Assembly (NCBI RefSeq): GCF_047495875.1
Contig: NC_092461.1
Coordinates: 66,762,299 to 66,826,298, forward strand
DNA from: Pithys albifrons albifrons
Taxonomy: Eukaryota; Chordata; Aves; Passeriformes; Thamnophilidae
Length of the DNA: 64,000 nt
Direction of reading: 5' to 3'
The notes beneath the pieces are model-generated. The model was given only the letters and a program-made list of their open reading frames with translations, was not told the origin of the DNA and made no database searches. Below, in pieces: positions 39,127 to 53,353 of the stretch. The first letter of the stretch is position 1, and every line of letters starts with the position of its first letter. The position numbers were made by a program, and so were the translations under genes.

Positions 39127-42100
39127 GGTTAAAAATGAAAGGCTTTCAGAGATGGTTCTTTAAAAGCATCCAATACAATTTTTAGATGCTTACAAAGATC
39201 CAGCCCAGAAGCTATTTTGTTTCTATGGAACCAGAGCCATTATTTCTCAACCTCTGTCAAGTCAAGGTCTGGGAATAACACCACCTTTTCAAAAGCTGTC
39301 TTCCAGTAGCCATACACCAATAAACTGATTAATGAGGGCATTTGACTTTAAAGTATCCAGAGAGAGTTGAACACATGAAGTAGTGATTTTAAAGGTGAAA
39401 ATTTCTTAGATATTTTCTTTTTAAGGTCATAATTGTCCTTTTTTTACTAGCCCCTTAAAAATCACTTGCAGACCGGTTTTAAGTTCTGTTAACAAACAGA
39501 AAGATGTAACTAATGTGTCAGTGGATTGTGAAAGCTACCAAGAAATGAGAAGTTTTCCAAACCCTGTTTACTCTGGGAATGAAGAGCATTCATGATAACA
39601 ACAAAGGAATAAAAATGTTGTTGTTTTGGCCTATAAAAAGGCTATTGTGGATTAAAGGATTAAGGAAAAAAAGAAAAAAGTAAAATGTATGCCCAAGCTT
39701 TCATGGTAGTTAAGTGAAACATACAATTTTTGAGCCCTTAAAATTCTTGACAGAAAAGCTCTTAAGCATGCACGTTTTCAATGGGTCTTGCTCCAGCTTC
39801 AGTGGGAACAACCACAGATGCCTTCCCCATATTTCACCTCTGATGGGGTTGAAGCCTTAGGCTCTGACTGTACCAAGGAGATCCTTACCACTGGAGTGCA
39901 GTGAATATTAGTTCATTTTTAGAATCCTTGCCCTGTTTTGGCCCTGGTAAACTGAGCAGTCCTCCAAACTCTTCTCAGGTATATCTAGAGAGTTAGCATG
40001 TTTAGGGCACCTTGCCTGTACTCTGCCCTGGACAGCAAGACATTTGCAATGTGAAGGTAAGCCTCTGAATAGAAAGGCCTTTGAACATTACAGAGGCAAT
40101 CAGCTGGCATCCTTACAGAAAAATATTTGACTTTGTAGCACAGAAAGACCCTGTGAGTAGTTGCCATATACTCAGCCTTGAAAGCAGTACTGGTTTGTCT
40201 GCAATTTGGACCTCATCTGTCTTATGGTAGAAGAACTCTAAGAGACATCATAGTGAAATATATTATCAGTCTAGGTTTCCATGATATTCTCCATTAGATA
40301 TTTCTAATGATAATAATCATTTCACCTCTTTGTGTTCAGGTGACCAAAGAACATGTTCAGATATTTAGCATAGCCAAAAGACCCAGCTGAGGCCACTTTT
40401 ACTCAATCACATACATATTCTTTACTTACTTAGGTTACTATAATCTGATTCTGAGATGGCTACATCTCTCCTGATACTTCCAAAATATTTTCCCTGAAGT
40501 TGAAAGCCAAGAGAAATTTCTGGTGTGTTTTCTACCTTTCTGATAAAGAATCCAGAAAAAGAATTCTGTTGAAATCAGTAGCTGAATTCCATTATCTCCA
40601 CTGGGTTGATGATTTTGCACACACAGCCAAAGTTGCTGAGAGAGAAAAATTTTCAGCTGATATCCATTGACTTTCATGGAGATAGGCCAGGTTGCATTGG
40701 CTGGGGATTTTGCCAGAGCTGTTGACAAAAAAGCGCAGATGAAGAGTCAGCTATGCGAGGTTTATAGTGAACTTGGCACAACTGAAAGTAGCCGAAGTAC
40801 CACTACAATGAATACATTTACTGCAAAGTACAAAAGGGAAAAAAGTATATTCAGAAGCTGAATGTTTCTAGTTCTCTTAGAAACCATAATATGTCAGACT
40901 GAGATTTTCCCACGTGGAAGCCACAATAATGATGCCTTAATTCTGTTCTAAAAGACTGTCTTTAAATTGTCTCCTTTCTTTCTGCATTAATAACATAGCA
41001 GACAAACTAAGTAAATCACATGTTTTTGGCACAAACCACAGTCTCAACAGCACAGTAGACCACTGCAATCATATGAACTTCATGCCACAAGTTATGGCAT
41101 ATGCCTTCTTGTTGGGTGTTGGAGAGCAGGACAGGGCCCTAGGTCTCCCTGCCCACCACTGTGCTGAAAGCTTTGTGTGCAAAATCCAGCATTGGCCATT
41201 TCTCTGTGTTCAGTCTAACAAAGAAAGCCTTGAAATGAAGTAAGAAAAAACCCATGGATGAAATAGGTAATAGATGGTCAAGAGAACATGCAGGTGAACA
41301 GCTTGTGAAAGCTTGAATCAATTGCCTTCAACCCAGCTCTGGTCTCTCACTGGTCTTTCTGATAAGATGGCTTGTTGCTATCCCATGACCTATGCCTTCA
41401 GCTCCTTTATGATCCTGTATCAGGTACTTGCTCTTTTACTTCTAAAATGATGGACTCAAAATAATTATTAATGAATATCAGAAAAGATGTGATAGTCTGT
41501 AATGAGTTATATTCATGGAAAAAAAGTTATATCTTTTAAAGAAAAAAGTTTACATTAGGTGACAAATTCAGTAAAAGATGCAGAGATTTCATATTGCATC
41601 TACATATGAACTTGACTATGGTAACAAATTTCCCAAACCTTAGGTGTACATGTGTCTTCTGATTACTCTACAAATGAAGACAAACTGAAAATTGCAGAAG
41701 ATAAAACCAGTTGTACTGTAAAGCATATGCAGCCTACATGTCGGGAGGGGGAAGGGAACTTCTCTGAAAGTAAAGACTGACTGCGACATAATTTCTGGAA
41801 GTTTCTAAGGAGACAGCTGTTACTGACATCTATTGGAAACATAATACTGGTCTCATCCAATGTGGTATGCACCTTGGTCTTGAAACTCTTAATGTAAAGA
41901 AAAACTACATGCTTGCACTGATTTGTTTTAACCAGTGAAATAGTGGGCTTAATAATCTAACAATTAATATACTGTTGTATTTATTAATGAAGTTTTAATG
42001 GAGGATACATTATTAAAATTAGCCTTTGGTGCAGAGAGGAGGGACTTGAAAGCGCTGTGCCATATGATCCATGGTAAGGGGCTGAGGCATTTATTTTCTC

Positions 42101-43135
42101 TCTCCTTTTCCACTCATTAGGTGTCTGATGCTGCATATGTGGAGTTCCTGCTATACATAAAAAATAGCTATATATAAAAGTTATTGTGTATCTGCTACAA
42201 ATTACAGTTTGGGATAGGCTAGTACCATTTAAAAGTGCAAACAGTGCTTTATTGTGTTGAATCTTCAAGAGCCTCAAGAAGTTAATAAATAGAAAATTAC
42301 TGCTAAATTCCTTTAAAGCCTTCCTTATATCTTATGTGTGCACTACTTGGGCTTTAATGCACCCCTTTCACAGACATTTCCCCCTTTTTGTCTGGTCTTC
42401 CCAAACTTGCATTAAAGCTGCATCATTATGTCCAAAAAGTCAAAGAAGGAATCAGGAGCCACAAACATGTGTTTGAAGTCTATTCTTGCCTTTTGGTTTG
42501 GGATCATTCTTGAACTGAGCATCCTGTAACTATTCAACACTTTCTAAAAGCTATATTCATCATTTTTGACAGCCAAAATATAGGTTTATGTGCTCAGTTT
42601 AAGGGCATGTGTTTTGCTCAAGGCCACATCATCGATTAGTTGTAGAATGAATCGAAAGTCAAAAGAGCAGTGGACTCTAGATTTAAATACAGGCTATATA
42701 GATTTTTTGTGTGTGTATTTCCTCTCCAAAGATACTTGTATAAATCCCCACAGAGGTTTGTACAGATAAGATTCTCTGTGTATTATATTTTGATGGATCC
42801 ACTCCACCTTGTTTATCTTGAATTTACTTTTAATCTCCATTGTGTTGGTGACTTAATTTGAAAACCAATTAACTTTTTAAAAAGTGAATATCAAAGCTCA
42901 CTAGAATCTGATGTCACTCCTCAAAAGACATTGGCCTCCACTTCCACCAGCAGTCTTGTGAAAATATGCTATTTTGAGTCCTCCCAGTTTAAAAATAATC
43001 ATACAGCAGCTACCTTCAATCAAAGCTGAAAGAATAGAAAGAAATGTTGATCCTTCCAAAATTTTTGATATTTAAAAAAAAATTATTATAGAGTCAGGAT
43101 AAGGTATAATGCTTTTAAATTAAACAAGGGTAGAT

Positions 43136-43302
43136 TCAGATGAGATTCAAATTGGAAGAGATTGTCCAGAGAAGTAGTATATGCCCCACCCCTGAAAATA
43201 TTCAAGGTGAGATTGAACAGGGCTCTAATCAACCTGATCTAGTTGAAGATGTCCCTGCTCCAAGTAGGAGGGTTGTACTAGATGGCTATTCTATGACTAT
43301 CA
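43136..43302 (+). mobile_element. CR1 LINE 3'-end fragment
   Basis: The plus strand carries GATTGTCCAGAGAAGTAG, ATGCCCCACCCCTGAA, CAACCTGATCTAGTTGAAGA and GTACTAGATGGC, ending CTATTCTATGACTATCA. These are the ordered 3'-untranslated blocks of avian CR1 and its terminal ATTCTATG-type repeat. The segment that normally lies between the GACTAGATG and the terminal repeat (the TCCCTTCCAACCC block) has been deleted. It is a 5'-truncated, decayed copy. The open frame across it is fortuitous. Confidence 0.88.
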
Positions 43303-46300
43303 CTCATGAAGAGTTTAATCTGTAGTTTAAATACACTGTGAAATAACCAAGACACCCACAGTCCTTGATACAGATATTGCTCCTGAGTACTCTTAGTAAT
43401 GCTTTCTACTTTCTCAGCAATATGAAAGTAAAAATATCTGCTGATGTGCACAACTGAGATAATGAAATTATTTCAGAACAACTACTGCTCTTAGTTGCAA
43501 TTAAATTCATGACACTAATCTCAAAACATATTTTTTTAACTGAAAGGCAACGGTTTGTATATGGGCAAAGTATTAGATTAAAAAGCAGGAATCACTAGCT
43601 TTTCTGGATAGCTTTGAAGCTGAGTCTTTCTTTTGGGAAAGCACTTAGCTTCTTTATAACATTTTTCCCTATATCTGATACCGATTTCTTGTTGATTTCC
43701 CAGCAGTGCAATTCCATTCACTTTAGTAGAAGGTTTCATGATTTATGCCAGCATAAATGAAAATACAACCAGGTTCCTCATTTTAAAGATGGAAATCATA
43801 GTTATCATTCTCCCTTTGGGCAGTGTAAGAATTAATTAGTATTACTCTGTGCTCATGAGGTGTTTTAAAATATATATAGTGGTAACTATGATAAATATTA
43901 TTCCTTTTGTGCTGAAAGTTCATGCTGACTTGCAAAAATGTTTCTGAGTTAGGTCAACGTAGCAGTAATTTGAGCAGGTGAAGGTCTAACTTCTTGATAA
44001 TGGAGATTTACAGCCTTTTGAGGTTTTTCAACCTTGAAATAATATTAATGATAATAATTCATTTTTAAATCATACTCATTGTCTTCCTATTTAAGAAGTT
44101 AATAATAAATCTATTTAAAACATTTTAAATACATCTGAAGAAGAAATAACTAAATAACTTAAGGTAACTCTCTTCCTGAATTCAAAGGAAGTTTTTATTC
44201 TATTCTGGCAGAGACCTAAAATTGTGAATTATTAATGCATCCATCCATTTTAAAGTCTCTTTAGAAAGGCGATAAAAGAGGCCTTGTTGTAAATGACAAT
44301 TAGATCTACCATCTATGCAAGATCACAACCTTATCAAATGGTAGTGATCTTTTAGAAAAAAAGAAAAGGAACAATTTTGAAAATAAATTTTTAAAATAGA
44401 CACATTACCAATTAATTATTTAATTACTTTAAAGAAAGAAATGTCTTTGTACATAAATTTGGAGCTGGAGTGAACTGAGAAAATAAAAACCTATCAGGAT
44501 GGCACACAAAATACTGAAAATAAGGGTTTATGCTCTGAGGGATCCTTATACAGATTTTTCACCTGAGTATCCCAACTTAATATAAATCTTCCATACTGCA
44601 AGTGAATATTAAAAGTCATGGAGGTCACACAACAAGTTTGGTGGCATTCAAATAAGATTACAAACAAGCCATAAACACCTGCAGGTCATCTGCTCAAAGT
44701 GAAACTGAGTCCAGGACTCACCATTCATTTGCCCATTTTAATTAACTGCCTTAAGTTAAACCAATCGGAGAAGCCATATGCAACTGTGCATGGGGAACTT
44801 CCTAGAAACAATATTTTAATGTAAAACCTTGTAGTAGTCATATAAACTGAAATGAGAATTTTGTGTAAAGACATCTGAAAAAATTAAACTGAACTTTGAT
44901 ACTTTTTGTACCAATAGAGAAGATTTGTATTCAATTGTCCCACTTTTGTCCATCGATGTGTCAACTGATGATCAGACAGGTGTTATTTTTTTCAAGTCTG
45001 CCCTTATGAACCACTCATACCAACAAACTTTTGCATACATCTCCTGAAGATTTGCATCGACAAACAGATCCCAAGTCAGGAGTCATGCTCTTGGCTACAA
45101 AGTGCACAGTTCCCAAGTTATAAGCCATTCATTGCATGTCATGGAGAACTATAAATGCAAATTCTGAATATTTTCCTGGTTTTCATGTCACTGAAAGAAG
45201 CTAGAGCATGCCTGTATAAATTTCCTTATTTCTCAGCTATATGAAGCTAAAAAGTTGGACCTGGCCTTTATAGCGCTTAAACTGCTTTACATATCAGTCA
45301 TCTCATTCATGTTAACATCCCGTTTTTTCAACATCTTTTAGTTTAAACAGTCCCTCAGATTTTTATATGCTTCATTAACTAAGGTGTGTTTAGACAAAGT
45401 TTTTAAATTTTGCAGACATGGCTAACAAAATTTGATAGAGGTGCATAAACACACTTCATATATAAATGAAATTCATCTTGTCAAGTGACACATCTATCAT
45501 GACTGGGATTAAAGTTGGATTGGGATAGACATCTTTCATGTGCAGTGACAAGCCTGAGCACTAGCATAGCCCAAGCTTTTAACAGAATGCACAGACAAGG
45601 AAAAGATGGCCAAAGTCAGTTACTGTGTGCTATCTGAACCTTGATCCAGTTCATCCAAGAAAGTCCTCCTCTGTTTGCATTCTACCAATAAGAAACAAAA
45701 AATAACTCTGCTAATACAGTATAGCATCATGAGGAAATCAAACACCATCTTCTGCACTGTGGGATAAGGTCTATAGAAGTCAGATTCATGAAAAAAAAGA
45801 AGAAAAATTCTACCAACACTCAGAAAAGTGAGCGTGGTTTATGATCCCATTGAGGATAGGCACAGACCTTGAATTTTTTATTCCAGTTTTGTGGAGTATT
45901 TCTGTTACGTAACTGGTTTTTCCCCCTCCAAATTCTCTCTCTAAACCACTGCAGTTTATTATGTACACTTTTTTTCCCTAGGAGATGTTTAGCTGAAAAA
46001 AACCCATTTTAATTATAAAATACAATTATAGAGACTCATGAGGAAGATAATTCACATATTGAATGCTTTTCTTTTCTTCCATAGCCAAGTTCATCAGCTG
46101 GACTATAGTTCCCATGAGCCACTTTTTAAGGTTGCGAATGGCATAGAGACATCAGGACTAGTGACAAGTTACCCATAGCCACTAGAATCAAGCACCTGAG
46201 GTGTCCCAGTAGAAAGAAATCTTAAATCCTAGTGTCGCAGAGATACAACTCTATGTCAGCAGATGATTTTACTGTTAGAATCTAGATCTGCAGACCTGTA

Positions 46301-49300
46301 GTAGCAAAGTATATGGATATTTTGGAAGCTGTTGACAGACCCTGTGCTGTTCTGCACTGCACTATTGCTGGGACTCTACTTGTTGCTGGAAAGGCACTTA
46401 CTTGATGAGGTAACCGTACATTCTTTATTCAGGGTTGTCAAATACAGATATCATCAAATAAGACAGAAAACTGACTACCAGTTACGGCTGTAAGACAGGT
46501 AGGACAGAAAACAAGCAAAGGATAATGGCAGATCTATGAAACAAGAAAATTTCAATGAAACATTGTGATAAATCATAAATCATATACATGCATCTTTAAG
46601 AATGGGCCAGAAATGTTTCCAAGATGCTGAATGCAATTATTAGTTATTGTTGTTATTATTAGCACTTACTTTGTTCTTAAAATTTTATTAAGTGGTAGTT
46701 CAATCTTTATTAGTAGGCATTTCAGTGAATAGATTTATTGCACACATTTTCATTAATTGACCTGTGTCAGGTAGCTATAAGGAAAAGGCAGATCTGACAT
46801 ACAATTCTTTAGCTATTAAATGTCAGCCAAAGAATGATACACCATTACAACACCTAGCAATTTTCTTATTGACTTCTATACTCTATTCTAGCCCATAAAT
46901 AAAACAGGAGTTACCCCTAATACATAAGATAATTAATTCAAACAATATTATCAAAGAAGTAAGGATAGAAATGAAAAATGAGAAAAAAAAAAGCAAATGC
47001 AAACAAATTGAAATAATGTGATACACTGATTTATATGACACATTAATCATCTATTATTTATCCTAAGTGCTTTTTGAGTTCTCATCTAATTTCACTATAG
47101 CATCACAGATAAACTTTAGTCACCTTTTCCTGAATGTTAATAATTGATAAGCGATATTTAGCTCTCAAAGCTGTTGCATACACTTTGGAAAGCCATGCAT
47201 TGCACTGGCTTCTCCCCTTGGGTGAAGTCTGTTCCATCTGCATAAAATCATTGTATGAAGCTTTGAAGCCTTTGGGAAGCAGAATCTTTCCAACCAACAT
47301 CTACAGTCCTCACAGTTGATCCTTACATTTTGTTCCTGTGTTACCCCCTTTGCAGCTTTTGACATCCACTTACAGAAAAAGTCTTTTTTTATGTGCTCAT
47401 TTCTATTGTGACTCATCCTTTTTGCTTCCAAAGGCCTAGAAAGACACTGAACACTGCAAAGAAGAAGTGTGTTAAATGTTTATATTAATATAAATTTCAC
47501 TGCAAGGGCCTGTAAAATGGATGCCCATAGCATTACCTATTGTTCTGGGAATCACACTGAAAATTACTGATGAGGATTCTAGAGTCTCTAATGAGGAGAT
47601 CTTGGAGCCAACAAAGAGGTATACAGATTCACATCAGCTGAGAATGCATCCAAGGAGATTTGGAAATGCAGGGTGAATATTCAGACAATGTAGATGTAAG
47701 CAGTACATTTTATGCTTTTGCCTCTGCAAATCCACAGTAGTTTGAACAGTAAGGATGCTGTACATTGTAACTCATGTGTTTCTCATGAAGCAAATTTTCA
47801 CACTTTGACAAAGAGGATTTAATTAATTTTCGCCTTTCCACTCTGAGGTGTTTTTTAATTCTTTGCTATCACATCTGAGTATCAAAGAGAGTATAATTGC
47901 AAAAGTCTTTATAATAGTTTATTGTAGTTATCTGCTGCTAAAGTTCTAAATAATTATATGACTAGATTTGTCCTGGCAATATTTCAAAAACTTTATGGAT
48001 AAAAGTCACTTCCAGGACTAAAATTTGTAATGCACTAAAATGTTCTGACTCTCTAGCTGAGCTATAACTGTATAGGCTACAGAATCCCATTTGTGGTATA
48101 TGTGTACTAGCAAAATTTTTTGCTTTAATTCCCTTTGCAACAGCAAGGGACAGTAACTACTTAGCATTATATTTTTGCTCTTATCTAAGTCTTTTAATTC
48201 AGCTGACTTGTTGACAAAAATGTATACAGATCTTGTTTATAACTCTCTCAGTAAAGAATAAACTCTTCATTATAAATATTTTTTCTCTCTCTGTGAATTT
48301 CCCTTTAGAGCTTTCCTTGTTGCCTGATTTTTACATGAGTCATGCATTTACTGACATTTACCGGCATAGCAATGATACATAGATTAGCTGGCAAATACAT
48401 TAATACTAGATAATTTTTGCAAAGAGGAGGAATGGTTCACTAATCCTGAAGTAGTTACCTCAATTTATGAAGCTTGTTTTGATACTTTACGGATACCATT
48501 AGAATGCCTACAGTTAGACTTTCATCACAGTTGCTCCTACGAAATAATCAGTGTATTTAGTAATCATTTGTCCAAACAATTTGATTCAAAATGTGCATTG
48601 TTGACTCAAAATATGAAAATAACATAATTTCACAACATGAACTGCTATCATAATGGACCAAATCCAGATTAATTTCGTTGTATAAGTATTCCCATTCAAA
48701 TAATTTTATCACTAATGGCTGCAAATGAACCATGAAATTTAGCTGTTTTGTACTCAAGTGTAATCTAGCAGAATATCTTATGTGGCTTTAAATTTTGATA
48801 TAGACTTTTCTGATCCAGTTTATTGAGTTGTTTCAGAATATAATTGCCAACATGACAGAAGGATTTGGAATTAATTCCTATTAATCCAGATTAAAATGAG
48901 GACAGGAAATGTGATCCAACTCTGTGAAGACTGAGAATGGTTTCCAGAGGACTTAGATGCTTTCCTTTTTCAATTTTAGTTTTATAAAATAATTAATTAG
49001 AAAGTTGAAAGGTATTGGTGAGAAATAATAGAGCATTCTAGGCCACATAAATAATCTAGTGACTATTTCTAAGCAAACAGTTAATAAAAGTGGTTTGTTC
49101 TTCCTTTAAATTTTATGAAGTTTAGTAAGGATGTAATTCATGGATCATATACTTTTGGTCTCATCAAAATATCTTCTGTTTACAAGTTTATATATTCCGC
49201 AATTACTACACATAATAAGAACCAAAATGCCATAATACATACAAATTTGATTAGTTCTCATAAACAAATGTTAGGTAGAGTAGGGAGGCCAAAACCAGTC

Positions 49301-49540
49301 ACTGTCAAAGCGACAATACAGATTAAATAGATTTCTTCAAGAGGTATTACATCAGTTGCAATATTATAAGAACTTACTTGAACAATAATTTTATGGTCTA
49401 CCACAGAATGCATTTGTTTTAGTGTTATCATGGATTATTGACAGACTAACACTGCATGAGGAAAACCAGCCCTCTTCATGACATTTATGTATTTCTGATA
49501 TTTTACACAAAACCTATGTTAAAATAACTTTGCCAAAGTT

Positions 49541-49580
49541 GTAAATCTCTGGCATTGACATTAGGTAATGCCAGAGTTAC
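49541..49580. other. Hairpin-forming inverted repeat
   Basis: CTCTGGCATT (49547-49556) pairs perfectly with AATGCCAGAG (49567-49576) across a 10-nt loop. After a 2-nt bulge the stem continues with GTAA (49541-49544) pairing TTAC (49577-49580). That gives 14 pairs in all, six of them G-C. Confidence 0.55.
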
Positions 49581-49648
49581 AGTGGCCTGGACAGTCTCAG
49601 TTCAGTTTCTGGTGTTATTAGTTGTCTTCACTAACATCTTCGCCTTTA

Positions 49649-49676
49649 TTAACATGTTAATCTGTTAACATGTTAA
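49649..49676. repeat. Two copies of palindrome TTAACATGTTAA
   Basis: The perfect 12-bp palindrome TTAACATGTTAA occurs at 49649-49660 and again at 49665-49676, 16 bp apart. Related TAACAT words lie on both sides (49630-49705). It may be a small degenerate tandem array. Confidence 0.7.
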
Positions 49677-50643
49677 CATACTAGCATGTCATCACTAACA
49701 TTATTAGTTCCATGACCAAAACCTATCTGAGCTTTCCACACAACCCTTGCCCCCTTCTCTACGTAGTCCGGGTAGTGCTCATTTAATGAGTGTTCAGTGT
49801 TTATTTCTTGCTTTTCCCCTATGGTCCAAGGCTATGTATATACTGAATAAACCAAACAATAAGAAACAATTATTTTTTCTCTTGGGAGCATTACTATAGC
49901 AAACCATCCTGTACCATCAAAATACCCCTCAAATATGGATCCTCTTATTTGCCCAAAACCAGAACAGTTCAGAAGAGATACGTTATGCAACAAGCAGTTT
50001 ACAAACAGGAATTTGAGGCACAGAATGTTAAAGTCCATAGCTTGACTTAAGTTTACACTATTTTTTAAATTAACTGTTTTTCATAATATGCAATAATCCA
50101 TGAAACTGTTCATAACTGGTTTCAGCTTCTGCCAACTCCTTTCCTGAATGTGAGTGTAACATAGCCTTCAAGTAAATATTTGCGTTGCAGAGGTCAGATT
50201 TCTGGCATCCACATGCAGCTCCTGGGAATTTAAACAGAAAGGATGAAGGGAGGTTTGTACACATGGCAGATGATTCTCTGGTTTGGGAAGGCAAAAGAAA
50301 GAGGCATAACTCTAGTGGAAGGCCTTCAAATGGCAGGGAGAGCTCAGCCCACCAAGAGAGTAAAGATCATCATGAGAGAGTGCAGGAAAAGGCAACATCA
50401 ATGAAAGCCAGAAATGGAGAGGGAAACCGGCAAGAAGTGACTCAGCACACATAGCCCTAAAAACCAGACAAAAACCATGAGATGCATGAGAAACAGAACC
50501 CCAGGTACCCAAAACAGAAAAGGAATAAACATGTATATGTGTTTAGAAAGGTTTTCCAGAACTAAGGAGAGAGGCTGAGGAAAAAGGTGTAAATTTAGAT
50601 GACACAGACTCTCAAGACAGAAATTTTAGAGAGTGCAAGGCAA

Positions 50644-50702
50644 TTATTTTATTTTATTATATTTTATTTTATTTTATTTATTTTATTTTATTTTATTTTA
50701 AT
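50644..50702. repeat. (TTTTA)n microsatellite
   Basis: About 59 bp of TTTTA units with a few length slips (TATTA, TTTA). Confidence 0.92.
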
Positions 50703-52206
50703 TCAAGCACTTTATATTGCATCAGGTGTGTAGAGCTGTCTCATTTATATTACATTGTTTTAAAAAAGTCATGCAGGGGACTAGGAAAGTGTTCTCTTGA
50801 CCTTGTCTTAGCCACTGTACTTTGCAAAATATTTTATCCTGAAAAGCTGGACAAAGAGAAAGATTACCTCCACAGTAGCTCAAATGAGCATGATTGGCTC
50901 TGGAAAAATTGTTTGGAGTGTAGGTACTGGCAGAGAGAAAATGGGAGACTTGATAAAGTAACCTGTCCTATAAGGGAAGCAATCTCAAATCTTAGGATTT
51001 CCTGAGAAGTTATAAAGACAGTCTGCAGTGAGGTAGACTGGAGTTTTCCTTGAACTGAAAATTGCTGAAAGTTAGGCTTTCAACACAATATGGAAAAAAA
51101 GTATAAACACTGTAAAGACACGATGGTTAGGAGGTTGATTTGTTTCCAAACATCTTCCGTCTTCTATCTGTCTCACCAAGTGCTTCCCCTATTTAGTGAG
51201 TTATTTTGCTATAGTTTAGTTGTTTTTGTTACTCTTGAAATAAAACATTGGCTTTAGGAATTGGATGTGATTACTGTTTTTTGGCATGCTTACATCAAAA
51301 ATTAGAAGAGGGCAAAGTACTTTCACTTGGCCAAAGATGTTCCCCTGGAGCCAGCTGCAATGTGATCCTCGCCATCATGATATGAGAAATAGCAGGCTAG
51401 GAAACTCTGATGAAGTGCACAGTGAAGCAGTGTCAAATGCACCTTTCAAACACGAAAGTCCCAAAACAACACATAGTTCAGTTTACCCTTCAGGGCAACT
51501 GAAACCTTGGAAGTCTGGTCTGCAGATGTATTGGGAGTTTATTTATTTTTTGAATGTCATATCCTAATAGAGTATTCTAGCAGTTTAATATCATATAAGG
51601 AGATAGGCCAAGGAAAAGTAAAAACTATTTCTCTTTTAAAAGAGTTGATTAAGCACAATATAGATCCCCATACATTAAGCCAGCAACTAGTTTTGTTCTT
51701 GCAGTATAGGAGGAAGAAACAAAGGAGAAGAATATTGGGAACAATACCAAATTCTTGTGACACCTTTGTATCGGTTGAACGGCAAACATGCAAACAGTAA
51801 GGAAGATAAGTTTTCATCCACTGAGCACTTGAGGATTTTAGATGGGTTACAGCCAGACACAAAGAAATTGAGAACCAGTAAGGAAATAACAGGATTATGA
51901 AGGAATCTAGTAACTGACTGTAGAGACTGATTATATTAGATTATATTGTAAAATCTGCGTACCTATTAGAAACTTGTAAACACCAAATGATAAGCCATGG
52001 GAAAAAAAGGAATTCTAAGAATGGGCTTTGGGAAAGGAGATATAATAATAAGCAAGGTGTGGTAATTTTGGCTTTAGTTTTAGCTAGGCCTCAACTTAGC
52101 AGGTTCAGAGAATCCACGTAGATTAGGAGAGACAGGTATCACCTGACTTAAGTAACCAAAGAAATATTTCATGCCAGAGGACCCAAACCTGAGATCTAAA
52201 TAGAGT

Positions 52207-52745
52207 AGAGTATGAGTGTTTTCTCGCTTCCATCATGTCTGCAGTAGAAACAGGACATGCTGCCACTGTCCTGCTGAGGTGGGCCTTGGCTGCTGCCCAC
52301 AGCTACTTCACATTTTGTTTTAGTTCAGGGAAGAAACATTTTATTTTTATTCTTTCTGTTCTTTGCTGTGTGTCTTTTGGGGTGCTTTATGAATCTAGAG
52401 TAACGAATCTGGTTTTGGTGGGAGGTAGAAAATTGTTGTTATATCTAACTTGTGTAAGTGTGTGTTATATTGTATTTTTCTTTTGGTTTTCTCTTTTCTG
52501 TATAAATATATATAATTAGTTTAAGTTTAAACCTGTTTGAGTTTTTTTCTTTTCTTGGTGGGGGGAGGGAGACTGACCCTCTCTATTGGGCAGTTGGCAT
52601 TTTGCCAGCTCAACCCGACACAGGCCCACATTGTGGGAGGAAGTTTCCAGGTTTTTTCCTTTCTCCCTTTTCTCGGCTGGGAGGGGGAAGAAGGTTTTGA
52701 CTCTGGGTTGGGCAGTTGGCATTTTGCCAGCTCAGCCAAAGACGG
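52207..52745 (+). mobile_element. Probable ERV LTR with internal duplication
   Basis: A GC-richer block passes into T-rich DNA, then a TATA box (TATAAATA at 52501-52508), then a segment ending GGGCAGTTGGCATTTTGCC. This layout resembles bird endogenous retrovirus LTRs. A 27-bp string at 52586-52612 recurs exactly at 52708-52734, a period of 122 bp, with looser similarity between the repeats (T-rich run, then GGGAGG-type purines). So the 3' part is tandemly duplicated. No terminal duplication was found and both ends are approximate. No gag, pol or env-like sequence is adjacent. It is not the same family as the 53354 LTR. Confidence 0.5.
52501..52508 (+). promoter_or_regulatory. TATA box of probable LTR
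   Basis: TATAAATA lies within an AT-rich run (TATAAATATATATAATTAG). Its context in the LTR is plausible, but the AT-rich setting weakens the call. Confidence 0.4.
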
Positions 52746-53348
52746 AATGTGGTGGAGAATGCGGGCATCAACCAAGGACCCTGTCAGGTGTCACAGGAGC
52801 TTGGCAGGCTTCCCAGGAGCATTGTTATAGAAACATTCCTTGCTATCTCTATTGTTTTGAGTACATGAAGATGTCATAACATAAACAATGGTTTCTTTCT
52901 GCTAGATGCTTGTTTTAACCCTTTTACTGACTGTGAGTTCAAATAGCTCCAATTGTACCTGCTGCAAATGTAGCCACTCCAGGGAGAGTCCTTACAGCCC
53001 AAGAGACCAGTCTTTCTCTCCTGGCCCACCCAGATGAAGAGCAAACCTCAAGTGTGGGTTCTGTGTGACCTATAATCCTGAAGTCTTAAGACTGGATAGA
53101 ACAAACCACAACTTGAGAGACTGTATGCAAATGGGTTGTATTGAGCATGGAATTGGATCTGAAAGGTTGTCCTTCCCTGCTCCATACCTTCATGCACAAT
53201 TTGTCTTCAGGCCATCATAAGCCATTGCTCTGTAATCTAACAAATACTCCCTCAATAAATGAATCATTTTAATTTACAGTCAAAGCCTTTAGTTGACTCT
53301 CCTCACACCTTAGTAGTTGTCTGTGCTGGGATCTTATGGAGAGAATTC
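52746..53348. other. Unclassified sequence between two LTRs
   Basis: About 600 bp of mixed composition with no recognised gene. It does not read as retroviral coding sequence, and the flanking LTRs differ from each other, so it is not the inside of one provirus. Confidence 0.45.
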
Positions 53349-53353
53349 CCACT
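53349..53353. repeat. 5-bp target duplication, left (CCACT)
   Basis: CCACT precedes the LTR start TGTCC and is repeated at 54081-54085. Confidence 0.88.

Larger units (their letters stand above)
31331..43135. other. Long unique noncoding stretch
   Basis: No gene, tRNA or transposon recognised. The longest frame (37079-37447, 122 codons, minus) has no family features. Simple repeats at 38.7 and 39.1 kb are listed separately, as are possible conserved noncoding stretches at 34.5 and 36.1-36.9 kb. Confidence 0.5.
43303..52205. other. Unique noncoding DNA
   Basis: No gene or transposon recognised. Simple repeats and the inverted repeats near 49.5-49.7 kb are listed separately. All open frames are under about 100 codons and unlike any known family. 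Confidence 0.5.
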
